From NCBI GenBank assembly GCA_017934745.1, contig JAGBIY010000064.1:62001-126000 (forward strand): DNA of 64,000 nt, given 5' to 3'. Every line of letters starts with the position of its first letter. Position 1 is the first letter of the stretch. Below the pieces are notes generated by a model. It made no database searches. It was not told the origin of the DNA and worked only from the letters and a program-made list of their open reading frames with translations. This document shows positions 45,129-52,975 of the stretch, one piece after another. Both the position numbers and the translations under genes were made by a program. The stretch is from Treponema sp. GTDB lineage: Bacteria > Spirochaetota > Spirochaetia > Treponematales > Treponemataceae.

Positions 45129-46577
45129 CTATCTTTTGCGGAATTTTCTAAAAACATCCCCGCAGGCTTCCAGAAACATCCGGTTCCGCAAGACAAAAAG
45201 CATGGTCGCGTAGACCGCCACCCCCGCAACGAACGGAACAAATATCTGGAGGATGAGATTGGAGAAAAGATTCCTGACGAAACAAACGGAGATGCCCATG
45301 ACAAGGGAGGAAAGGAAGAACTGAAGGAAAGAAAATTTTATGGAAAGCCGCCTTATGAAATCATGAAGCAGCAGCATATAAGTCAAGGTCATTACAACTT
45401 GCGAAATCAATGTCGCGAAAGCCGCACCTTTCGCCCCATAACCCCTTATGAGCAGGAAATTCAACACGACATCAAGAGACACAGAAAAAAGCAGCGAATA
45501 CAACTGCTGTTTCTCTTTTCCCTTTGCGACCAGTATCGTTCCTCCAAAAAAGTGCCCCAAGGCGGAAAAAATCAAATAGGGGCACATTGTCTGAGCCACA
45601 GAAACAGCCTCAATATATTTTCCCCCACAAAAAACAAGAACCAGGGGGTTCATAAGCAAACACAAACCGACAGCGATGGGCATGGAAAAGCACAAAAGGA
45701 AGTTCACCGTCTTTGACGACAGATGAAGAATGCTTTTCTCATCGCCACTCGCAAAATAGTAGGAAACTCTAGGAAAAATGACTATTATCATCGCCGGAAA
45801 GATTCCGTTCACCATGTGGATGAGTTTCATTCCGGCGGAATAAAAGCCGACCTCAGAATCACTGCTGAGGAAACCGAGCATGGTCGTGTCTATGCTGGCA
45901 AAAATGCTTCCCACTATTGTCGTTGCGAACAGAACAAAAATTGACTTGAGGTGCTTTTTTATCTCAAAATTCGATTTGAAGCTGAACCTGATGTATTTTC
46001 TGGAGTGGAAAAAGTTCAATATGTTGGCTCCGACATTTGAAATGACATTGACTGCCGCATACCAGGCATAATCCTCTTTCGTCTTTACAAGCGCGAACAA
46101 GAGAACCACGCTTACTACTTGAAAAACAAGCGAGCGGATAGTGATGTAAAAATAATCCTCCACAGCCTGGTAAAGCCACCCCATTCCAACCGTGGTAAAG
46201 ATTATGAGAGAGCTGCATATAATGATTAAAAGCCTGTAGTCGTCGAATTTCCCTACAAAAACGAGGGCCACCGCCAGCAGAGCGTACGAAACTATGGTCG
46301 CAGCCATGTTTATCAAGAAGATTTCCGTGGCGATTTTGTTGAGAAGGGAAGGATTGTCCCGCACTTTCGCGGCTTCCCTTGTAGCGTAGGTAGAAATGCC
46401 AAGCGAAGCGACAATCGCGAAATAAGAAACGACAGACTGCGCGAAATTCACCTTGCCGATATTATCCGGTCCCAGAACCCGGCTAGAATACGGAAAAGTT
46501 ATGAGAGGAAAAAACAGTGTGAGAACCGTTTTCAAAGTGTTCAGGAATGCGTTTGCTTTCAGGGACTTTTGGGGCAT
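45129..46577 (-). CDS. Wzx-type O-antigen/polysaccharide flippase
   Basis: 482 residues and about 12-14 helices. The N-terminal KTVLTLFFPLITFPYSSRVL, GKVNFAQSVVSYFAI and SLGISTYATREAAKVRD match the Wzx/RfbX branch of the MOP superfamily. It flips undecaprenyl-linked oligosaccharides. ATG 46577 has a GAGGTGG site. It is the last gene of the leftward operon GT2-GT4-wzx. No Wzy-like polymerase is seen nearby, which fits export of a short repeat or cooperation with a distant polymerase. Confidence 0.9.
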   Translation of the reverse strand: MPQKSLKANAFLNTLKTVLTLFFPLITFPYSSRVLGPDNIGKVNFAQSVVSYFAIVASLGISTYATREAAKVRDNPSLLNKIATEIFLINMAATIVSYALLAVALVFVGKFDDYRLLIIICSSLIIFTTVGMGWLYQAVEDYFYITIRSLVFQVVSVVLLFALVKTKEDYAWYAAVNVISNVGANILNFFHSRKYIRFSFKSNFEIKKHLKSIFVLFATTIVGSIFASIDTTMLGFLSSDSEVGFYSAGMKLIHMVNGIFPAMIIVIFPRVSYYFASGDEKSILHLSSKTVNFLLCFSMPIAVGLCLLMNPLVLVFCGGKYIEAVSVAQTMCPYLIFSALGHFFGGTILVAKGKEKQQLYSLLFSVSLDVVLNFLLIRGYGAKGAAFATLISQVVMTLTYMLLLHDFIRRLSIKFSFLQFFLSSLVMGISVCFVRNLFSNLILQIFVPFVAGVAVYATMLFVLRNRMFLEACGDVFRKFRKR

Positions 46578-46584
46578 ATCCACC

Positions 46585-47760
46585 TCAATACTCCATATTG
46601 CCCCATTCACGAAAAACAGGCAGCTTCACTATGTTTTCCATTGAAAATTTCTCAAAAACTTTTTTTCTGCGCTCAACACAGTCTTTCATAACATCTATCT
46701 CCCCGTCAATTATTTTCTGCAAGTGAACTGAAATGGAAGAAACCAATTTTTCTTCCTTCTGTTGCTCAGTTCCACTATTCGGAAGTATGAATCCAAATCG
46801 CTCGTCAAATATTATGTCCCTTGCGCAGCCTGTGTCGGTAAGAATCAGATAATCTCCATAGGAAGCGGCTTCAATGGTGGCGATTCCAAAACTTTCATAT
46901 TTAGACGGCAGAATGAAAACCTTCGCGCGCATGTACAACTCTGCAAGCTTTTGCAGGTCGTAAACGGCTCCTGTAAAAATAACCTTGTCTTTCAACTGAG
47001 GATTTTCAGAGAAAAAAGAATCAACTGTCTTCTTGAACTCTGCAACAATCGGGCCTGTGAAATAAAATTTCCAGTCTTTCAAATCGAGTTTTTTCAGAAC
47101 TTCAAGCAAGACAGGCGTGTTTTTTACAGGCAGCCCCAATGTTCCAACAGTGATGATTATGTTCTCTTTTTCAATTCCATCATTTTCCAGAGGCTTCTCA
47201 AAACCATTTGGAACCAGATACAATTTTTTTGCTAGAAAAGGATTCCCACGGAGAATATCGTAATTCTGCTTAGTTTCTACAGAGACAACATCAACACAGG
47301 AAACCATCCTGAAAAACAATTTTCGTGCGAAGGACTGCGGCAAAGATGCAAGCTGCCTTGCAATCTGCGTATTCGCGTCAAGTTTTAGATAGATTTTTCG
47401 TCTAGGTAAAAAATGTTTTATCAAAAATGCCAGTCCCACACTGTATCTTGTCACATTGAAAATCATGATGTGGGTTACATTCGGATGTTTCAAAAGATAA
47501 AGAAAACTTTTTATGATGCACTTTATCTCAAATTTCTTGGATTGCTGAAAAGAGGCCTCACCGACCCTAGGTTCAAAAAACAAATCACTGACTTTTAAAT
47601 TTTCACTGCTGTAATCGTTTTTGTCGTCAGTGCCGACCTTCACAATTTCAGCAGAGTCAAAATACTCTTTTTGCAGGTACTTTGGAAACAATCCGACATC
47701 CTTCTTCAAGTGAACTGCGGAAAATCCTCCACGCATATAAAACAGAACCAGAGAAGCCAT
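46585..47760 (-). CDS. GT4 glycosyltransferase
   Basis: 391 residues, GT-B: IIITVGTLGLPVKNTPVLLEVL (donor loop), FYFTGPIV and LPSKYESFGIATIEAASYGD (the E-x7-E motif, with Glu-Ala). The acceptor domain is less typical. ATG 47760 overlaps the TAA of the GT2 gene (TAATG), with GGGGA upstream, so both are translated in tandem. It is cytoplasmic and probably adds the second sugar of the repeat exported by the Wzx gene downstream. Confidence 0.83.
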   Translation of the reverse strand: MASLVLFYMRGGFSAVHLKKDVGLFPKYLQKEYFDSAEIVKVGTDDKNDYSSENLKVSDLFFEPRVGEASFQQSKKFEIKCIIKSFLYLLKHPNVTHIMIFNVTRYSVGLAFLIKHFLPRRKIYLKLDANTQIARQLASLPQSFARKLFFRMVSCVDVVSVETKQNYDILRGNPFLAKKLYLVPNGFEKPLENDGIEKENIIITVGTLGLPVKNTPVLLEVLKKLDLKDWKFYFTGPIVAEFKKTVDSFFSENPQLKDKVIFTGAVYDLQKLAELYMRAKVFILPSKYESFGIATIEAASYGDYLILTDTGCARDIIFDERFGFILPNSGTEQQKEEKLVSSISVHLQKIIDGEIDVMKDCVERRKKVFEKFSMENIVKLPVFREWGNMEY

Positions 47761-48662
47761 TATCTGTCCCCTACCCTGATTTTGTGCTGAAAATACCATA
47801 GACGAGGGAACCATCTCAAAAGTCGAAATTTCAGTTCTTTGCTTTTTAAGTTTTTTGAGAACCTTACAAAATCGTTTATTTTTCCAAAACGCATTGCGCT
47901 CATCAAATGAATCATCACAGAACTGTCAGAAATGGCATCAAAAGGTAATTTTCCCGTTCCATGTTTATCAACGATGTATTTTTGAATGTCGAAAATTGAA
48001 TCTTGGAATGCAACATCTTTTTCATAATCAGAACTGTTGCTTATCGATTTTCCCCAGATTCGATAGGAAGCAAGATTTTCGTGAATGTAACAAGCTTTTG
48101 AATGAGCAGTAATCGAAAGCAAAATCGGATAATCAAGCGTCTTGAAATTATGCTGTATGAAGTCATCGATGTTGCAATATTTGTCAAAAAGCTCTCTTCT
48201 GAAAACAATTGTCAATGCTCCGATATGGTCGCGGAGCAAAAGGCTTTCATACCAGTCGCCGTTCAAATCCTTGTCGAAATCTTTTTTCCAGTCTTTTGTT
48301 ATGTTTCCGCCTTCGTCCATTTCTGAATAATCTTCAAGAAAAGAAATCTGCTTTTGTATTTTCTGCGGATTTGACCAGACATCATCGCTTTCAAGAATCG
48401 CGATGTATTTTCCATGCGCCTGCTCAAAAAGGAATTTGTAATTTTTCAAAAGCCCCTGATTTTTAGACTGCTGAAAGAAACGTATCCTTTGTGGATATTT
48501 TTTTGCATATTCAGAGGCAATTTTTGAAGTATTGTCTGTGGAACAATCGTCATTTATGAGAAGCTCAAAATCATACTGTGTCTGCTGCGCCAACACAGAT
48601 TCAATCGCTTGAGCTATAAAACGCTCGTGATTGTATGTCGGCATAAGAATAGAAACTGTCAC
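47760..48662 (-). CDS. GT2 glycosyltransferase
   Basis: 300 residues: VSILMPTYNHERFIAQAIES, LLINDDCSTDNTSKIASEY, FEQAHGKYIAILESDDVW (D-x-D equivalent S-D-D) and LLRDHIGALTIVFRRELFD. It adds a sugar to a lipid carrier intermediate. The start is GTG 48662 with a GGAG site. Only 16 bp separate it from the 28-bp recombination repeat at 48679-48706, and no promoter is visible in between, so it is probably transcribed by read-through from the recombinase gene inside the invertible segment. Confidence 0.85.
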   Translation of the reverse strand: MTVSILMPTYNHERFIAQAIESVLAQQTQYDFELLINDDCSTDNTSKIASEYAKKYPQRIRFFQQSKNQGLLKNYKFLFEQAHGKYIAILESDDVWSNPQKIQKQISFLEDYSEMDEGGNITKDWKKDFDKDLNGDWYESLLLRDHIGALTIVFRRELFDKYCNIDDFIQHNFKTLDYPILLSITAHSKACYIHENLASYRIWGKSISNSSDYEKDVAFQDSIFDIQKYIVDKHGTGKLPFDAISDSSVMIHLMSAMRFGKINDFVRFSKNLKSKELKFRLLRWFPRLWYFQHKIRVGDR

Positions 48663-48678
48663 TTTGCTCCACTACACT

Positions 48679-48706
48679 TTCCGCAAACCTACAGGTTTTC
48701 GGACAC
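48679..48706 (+). repeat. Left 28-bp recombination repeat
   Basis: Perfect reverse complement of 52038-52065. It is itself a dyad: CCGCAAACCT, a central AC, AGGTTTTCGG (one mismatched pair), i.e. two ~12-bp half-sites around an asymmetric 2-bp core as in hix/gix sites. It encodes the last codons and stop of the recombinase. Confidence 0.9.
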
Positions 48707-49291
48707 CTCCCTCGCCTTGTCCCAAAAAGTCGACTTCGCCATGCCGCAGTTCTTCGCGGCTTCGACAAGGGAAATCTCTCGGTTCTTCCAGCGGCGCGCA
48801 TTTATATAGAAGATTTCTGACAGTTCGACTTTTGGCCGGCCGAATTTCACGCCCCGCTTGTGCGCCGCGGCGATGCCTTCGCGCTGGCTTTCGCGGATGA
48901 AAGTGCGCTCAGTCTCGGCGACGTAGCTCAAAAGAGAGAGAACCAGGTCGCTTATCAGCGTTCCGAGCAAATCCTTGTGCTTGCGGGTGTCCAAAAGCGG
49001 CATGTCGAGGACTACGATGTCGGCCATCTTCTCCTGCGTGATGATTTTCCACTGCCGGATGATTTCGGAATAATTCCTTCCGAGCCTGTCAATCGATGTG
49101 ACGAAGAGGACGGAATTTGAATCAAGCAACGCCAAAAGTTTCTGATAATTTTCTCTTTTGAAATCCTTTCCCGACTGCTTGTCCAAAAACAAATTCCCCT
49201 CCTCGATGTTTTCTGCCAAAAGCCTTATCCTCTGTCTGTCCTCGTTCTGCTCTTTTGTGGAGACTCTCATATAGCCGTAAAGCGTCTTCAT
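48689..49291 (-). CDS. Serine recombinase, resolvase/invertase family
   Basis: 200 residues: YGYMRVSTKEQNEDRQ with the nucleophile Ser11, VTSIDRLGRNY (catalytic Arg block), the long helix E (YVAETERTFIRESQREGIAA) and GVKFGRPKVELS followed by a C-terminal helix-turn-helix (ISLVEAAKNCGMAKSTFWDKA). This size is that of Hin/Gin/Pin invertases and Tn3-type resolvases. RBS AGGAG before ATG 49291. The 3' end lies in the left repeat. The paired inverted sites make DNA inversion the likely activity; no Fis or enhancer site was identified. Confidence 0.9.
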   Translation of the reverse strand: MKTLYGYMRVSTKEQNEDRQRIRLLAENIEEGNLFLDKQSGKDFKRENYQKLLALLDSNSVLFVTSIDRLGRNYSEIIRQWKIITQEKMADIVVLDMPLLDTRKHKDLLGTLISDLVLSLLSYVAETERTFIRESQREGIAAAHKRGVKFGRPKVELSEIFYINARRWKNREISLVEAAKNCGMAKSTFWDKAREVSENL

Positions 49292-49322
49292 TTTTGCTCC
49301 TGTTAAAAATAAAAAATTTCTA

Positions 49323-49331
49323 TGCTAATAT
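49323..49331 (+). promoter_or_regulatory. Extended -10 element for the AAA-like gene
   Basis: TGCTAATAT, 6 nt before ATG 49338, without a Shine-Dalgarno; the start would be leaderless. No convincing -35. The 46-bp gap to the recombinase ATG must hold both divergent promoters. Confidence 0.4.
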
Positions 49332-49337
49332 TGGGAC

Positions 49338-50540
49338 ATGGGAATTTATCTGAATCCAAGAAACGACAATTTCAAAGAATTTCTGAACAGTGAAATATTC
49401 GTTGACAAAACGATGATTCTTTCTGTGCTGAACGGAATAATGAAAACTTCTCAAAAATACATCTGCATTTCCCGGCCTCGCCGTTTTGGAAAAACCTACG
49501 TCGCGAACATCATTTCTTCGTATTACTCAAAGGGCTGCGATTCCCGGTCTCTTTTCGAGCGGTGTAAAATCTCGAAAGACGCCAGTTTTGAATCGAATCT
49601 GAACAAGTTCAACGTGATAAAGCTCGACATCAACAGCGAATACCGGAATATTGTTGAAAAAAAATCATTGATTAACAAAATCACAAGAAATATTCGCGAT
49701 GAATTTATAGAGCAATTTCCAGGAATCAAGTTTTATGATGACAATTCGCTAGCAGAATGCATCCTCAAAGTTTTTGACAAAACCGGCGAGAAGTTCGTGG
49801 TTCTCATGGACGAATATGACGTCTTGGTGCGAGAGAATGTGGAGCAGGACTTGTTCAATCAGTATCTTGATTTTTTGAACGGGCTTTTCAAGAGCGACAC
49901 CTTGCGCCCTGCCATTGCGCTGGCGTATCTTACGGGAATTCTGCCTATCGTCCGCGACAAAGCTCAGTCGAAGCTCAACAATTTTGATGAATACACCATC
50001 TTGAATGCGGGAAAGCTTTCTGAATTCACGGGGTTCACAACAGAAGAAGTCCGCGAGTTGTGTCTGAAATACAATATCGATTTTGCGGAATGCCGCCGCT
50101 GGTACGACGGCTACAGTCTCGTCTGGTTCGAGGACGGCAAAAAGAAGGAATGTGAAATCTACAATCCAGAATCCGTCGTAAAAACGATGCTGAACCATAA
50201 ATTCGGTAATTACTGGAACAAGACTTCTTCCTACGAGGTCATTTCAGACCGCTTGAATCAGAATTTCGCTGGTACAAAAGACGATGTAATCAAGATGCTT
50301 GCGGGCGAAAGCATAGATGTAAATGCAACAACATACAAAAATACGATTAATGCTTTCACTACAAAGAATGATATTTTTACATATCTAATGCATTTAGGAT
50401 ATCTTTCCTATGATGACTCAAAAGAAACATGCAGAATACCTAACAAAGAAGTATTAAAGGAATGGACAAATGCTGTTTCCGTGAAAAAACGAAAAAACAC
50501 GAGTGCAGAATCGAAAAACTGGAAGTTTGATTTTTATTAG
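49338..50540 (+). CDS. AAA-ATPase-like protein lacking its usual C-terminal nuclease domain
   Basis: 400 residues: YLNPRNDNFKEFLNSEIFVD opening, Walker A-like SRPRRFGKTYVAN, Walker B VVLMDEYDVL, then ALAYLTGILPIVRDKAQSKL and FTTEEVRELC, WYDGYSL, all of the AAA-ATPase-like family (pfam09820 type). Full-length members continue ~120-150 residues into a PD-(D/E)XK domain. Here the chain ends soon after LMHLGYLSYDDSKETCRIPN with a short unrelated tail (KKRKNTSAESKNWKFDFY). It may be a truncated and possibly inactive member. It is the first rightward gene in the invertible segment. Confidence 0.82.
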   Translation: MGIYLNPRNDNFKEFLNSEIFVDKTMILSVLNGIMKTSQKYICISRPRRFGKTYVANIISSYYSKGCDSRSLFERCKISKDASFESNLNKFNVIKLDINSEYRNIVEKKSLINKITRNIRDEFIEQFPGIKFYDDNSLAECILKVFDKTGEKFVVLMDEYDVLVRENVEQDLFNQYLDFLNGLFKSDTLRPAIALAYLTGILPIVRDKAQSKLNNFDEYTILNAGKLSEFTGFTTEEVRELCLKYNIDFAECRRWYDGYSLVWFEDGKKKECEIYNPESVVKTMLNHKFGNYWNKTSSYEVISDRLNQNFAGTKDDVIKMLAGESIDVNATTYKNTINAFTTKNDIFTYLMHLGYLSYDDSKETCRIPNKEVLKEWTNAVSVKKRKNTSAESKNWKFDFY

Positions 50541-50556
50541 TGAGGAATAAAAATAA

Positions 50557-51012
50557 ATGCTGAATGTTATTTTTGGCGATGCGAAAGAGGCCATTTACAA
50601 CACATCTGTCTATTTTGACAACACATATTTGGATAGTTGGATTACAAGCCCATTTGGAAAAAAAATCATCAAAAAAATCGACAAGGCGGAAGTCTTGAGC
50701 GCGCAGGCTGTTGACAGTCACGCGCTAGGGGTCATTCCCGTCACAAAAATTTCCGGCGGAGCAAAGACCCTTTTGCTGGTGTTGAACGAGCCGGAAAAAA
50801 TTTTCAATGTATCGACATGCGGAAACAACTGCGCGCCACTTCTTCTGGAGATTGCGGACAGTCTAAAAAAAGATGTGACCGTAAATCTTCGCCACATCAT
50901 GGATTTTGGAGACAGGAATTTTAATATAAAAGTAGTGAATGTGGACAAAACTGCCCACAACATGAAGGAATTTGTAGAGATTCTGATTCCGCTTTTGCAT
51001 CAAGAGGCTTAA
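50557..51012 (+). CDS. DUF4869 protein
   Basis: 151 residues. MLNVIFGDAKEAIYNTSVYF, DSHALGVIPVTKISGGAKTL, NVSTCGNNCAPLLLEIA and VNLRHIMDFGDRNF are the conserved blocks I associate with DUF4869, a family of unknown function typically paired with an ATPase gene as here. It is soluble, with no signal or helix for the membrane. It ends 1 bp before the ATPase start, so both are co-translated. It may act as partner, inhibitor or sensor for that ATPase. Confidence 0.75.
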   Translation: MLNVIFGDAKEAIYNTSVYFDNTYLDSWITSPFGKKIIKKIDKAEVLSAQAVDSHALGVIPVTKISGGAKTLLLVLNEPEKIFNVSTCGNNCAPLLLEIADSLKKDVTVNLRHIMDFGDRNFNIKVVNVDKTAHNMKEFVEILIPLLHQEA

Positions 51013-51013
51013 A

Positions 51014-51976
51014 ATGAAAGGTTCTTACGAAATAATTGTCCAAAACCGAAGGCTGCAATACAAATTCACAATCTCAAGAAACATCACAATTCTTCGCGGC
51101 GACAGCGCAACAGGAAAAACAACTCTGATAGAAATGATTCGCTCCTATCAATTGAACGGAGTGCAAAGCGGCATCAATGTTTCCTGCAAAAGAAAATGCG
51201 TCGCATTGGAAGGAAGCGACTGGCAGCTTTTGTTGAATCAGATAAATGACAGCATTGTTTTTATTGATGAAGGAAATTCTTTTGTTTATTCCCAAGATTT
51301 TGCGGAAGTTGTAAAAAACAGCGGCAATTATTATGTGATTGCCGTTAGAAATAATTTATACAATTTGCCATACAGCATCACTGAAATCTACGGAATAGAA
51401 AATGTTTCAGGTAACAAATATCAGGGAACTAAACGACTTTACAGCCGACTTTATAATCTCTATGAGAAAAACACTCCAATAGCGAAAAAGCCGGAACTTG
51501 TAATCGTAGAAGACGCTAAGTCTGGATATGAATTTTTTAAGCATGTTTGTGATAATTTTTCCATTTCCTGTGTTTCAGCAATGGGAAAATCAAAAATCAG
51601 CGCAAAAATTTTAGAATCACAGGCTGATAATATTCTTGTCATTGCAGATGGAGCGGCATTCGGATCGGAAATTGAAAGTCTTGTGCAGTTGCGATACTCA
51701 AAGAATATAGGAATTTATCTTCCAGAATCGTTTGAATGGCTTATTTTAAATTCAGGTCTTATAAAAAATGGAAATATAAATCAAATTCTTGAAAATCCAT
51801 CGGATTATATTGATAGCCAAAAATATTTCAGCTGGGAAGTTTTCTTTACAGATTTGCTCATAAAGTCTACAAAAGGAACCTATATTGAATATTCAAAATC
51901 AAGATTGAACACAACCTATAAACAGGAAAAAGAAACAAATTCTATTTTAAGAAAAATGCCAAAACTGTTTGAATGA
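51014..51976 (+). CDS. P-loop ATPase with C-terminal TOPRIM-like domain, partner of DUF4869
   Basis: 320 residues. Walker A is ILRGDSATGKTTLIEM and Walker B SIVFIDEGNSFV, with a short ATPase core (1-~145). From about residue 160 the pattern ELVIVEDAKSGYEFFKHVCD and ILVIADGAAFGSEIESLV gives a Glu and an Asp at the ends of strands, as in TOPRIM/OLD nucleases, and YLPESFEWLIL follows. It would be a compact ATPase-nuclease. With DUF4869 it forms a two-gene unit seen in Firmicutes to my knowledge, with no assigned role; a defence function is a guess. The gene is AT-rich and reads outward toward the right repeat. Confidence 0.65.
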   Translation: MKGSYEIIVQNRRLQYKFTISRNITILRGDSATGKTTLIEMIRSYQLNGVQSGINVSCKRKCVALEGSDWQLLLNQINDSIVFIDEGNSFVYSQDFAEVVKNSGNYYVIAVRNNLYNLPYSITEIYGIENVSGNKYQGTKRLYSRLYNLYEKNTPIAKKPELVIVEDAKSGYEFFKHVCDNFSISCVSAMGKSKISAKILESQADNILVIADGAAFGSEIESLVQLRYSKNIGIYLPESFEWLILNSGLIKNGNINQILENPSDYIDSQKYFSWEVFFTDLLIKSTKGTYIEYSKSRLNTTYKQEKETNSILRKMPKLFE

Positions 51977-52037
51977 AGTAAAACGCAATCTATATATTGA
52001 TATGTACAAAAACTACATTTCCGTATATTCTAAAAAT

Positions 52038-52065
52038 GTGTCCGAAAACCTGTAGGTTTGCGGAA
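52038..52065 (-). repeat. Right 28-bp recombination repeat
   Basis: Exact reverse complement of 48679-48706. It lies 61 bp after the ATPase stop and 94 bp before the DUF616-like GT gene. In this copy the GT core is in inverted orientation relative to the left copy, which predicts inversion rather than deletion. Confidence 0.9.
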
Positions 52066-52159
52066 GACATTTTTGAGGAGTTTGAGAGGGGCTTCGATGC
52101 CTTTCTTTCACCATCAAGGTCTCTCTTTTTCTATAGAAAACATTTGTTGAGAAATAAAT

Positions 52160-52975
52160 ATGGGTTTTATAAAGGAAAAAATCAGACAGCACTTAAATAA
52201 TTTTTTGGGGAGTTCTGTCTTTTTGAAACAGGATAAAAAAGTTCTTTTGCGAAACATTGACTACATGGTGAATCACAGACAGAAAAAAGACAAAGTTGTA
52301 TATACATGCATTACAGGAGACTATGTAGATCTCTTACTTCAAAAATATATTGATAATTCTTATGACTACGTCTGCTTTACTGACAATAAAAGACTACTGC
52401 AGTACAAAAGATATGGCGCATGGGAAATTCGACCGCTAGAATTTTCAGAACTCGACAACACCCGGAACAATCGCTGGCACAAAACGCATCCTCACATTCT
52501 CTTTCCAGATTATTCTGAAAGCATTTACATAGATGGAAACATAAATATCGTGAGCGACTATGTTTTTAATGAAGTAAAAGAACGGAATTCCTGTCTGCTT
52601 TTGCCAAAACATTGGCGAGACGATTGCATCTTTGATGAAATACAAAATGTATTGGAAGTAATTGTACCTGATGGTGGTGAAAAAAAAGAGAACGTTGAAA
52701 AGATGCAAGCTTTCTTAACAGAACATCATATGCCTCATCACTATGGACTAAATGAAAACAACTTCATCTATAGAAAACACAATGAGAAAGAAGTCATGCA
52801 GCTTATGGAAGATTGGTGGATTTTCATTCGTGATTATACAAAAAGAGATCAGCTCTCTTTCGCCTACACGTTATGGAAACACTCTATAAAACCAAGTGAT
52901 ATTGCGATTGACAATCTTCGAAAGAGACCCGACGCAGTGGAATTTGTTCAACATAAATCTAGAAAACAGCAATGA
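52160..52975 (+). CDS. DUF616/TOD1-like glycosyltransferase
   Basis: 271 residues. KVVYTCITGDYVDLL, YDYVCFTDNKRL, RNNRWHKTHPHILFPDYSES and IYIDGNINIV match the DUF616 (MUCI70/TOD1-like) GT-A domain, where the D-G-N replaces the usual D-A-N metal motif. It is very AT-rich. It is first in the rightward operon behind the invertible segment and overlaps the flippase start by 4 bp. No promoter stands between it and the repeat, so transcription probably enters from the segment. Donor sugar unknown. Confidence 0.7.
   Translation: MGFIKEKIRQHLNNFLGSSVFLKQDKKVLLRNIDYMVNHRQKKDKVVYTCITGDYVDLLLQKYIDNSYDYVCFTDNKRLLQYKRYGAWEIRPLEFSELDNTRNNRWHKTHPHILFPDYSESIYIDGNINIVSDYVFNEVKERNSCLLLPKHWRDDCIFDEIQNVLEVIVPDGGEKKENVEKMQAFLTEHHMPHHYGLNENNFIYRKHNEKEVMQLMEDWWIFIRDYTKRDQLSFAYTLWKHSIKPSDIAIDNLRKRPDAVEFVQHKSRKQQ

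Larger units (their letters stand above)
48679..52065. mobile_element. Invertible segment with serine recombinase and defence-like cargo
   Basis: A 3.39-kb unit bounded by 28-bp perfect inverted repeats that look like Hin/Gin-type crossover sites. It holds a serine recombinase, a truncated AAA-like protein, a DUF4869 protein and an ATPase/TOPRIM-like protein. Genes at both ends are transcribed outward, into two diverging glycan operons. Inversion is inferred from layout, not observed. Confidence 0.75.

Noticed and set aside
48689..49291. Tn3-family transposon resolvase
   Set aside because: No transposase and no 38-bp Tn3-type ends; the bounding repeats are themselves dyads with a 2-bp core, which fits invertase crossover sites better.
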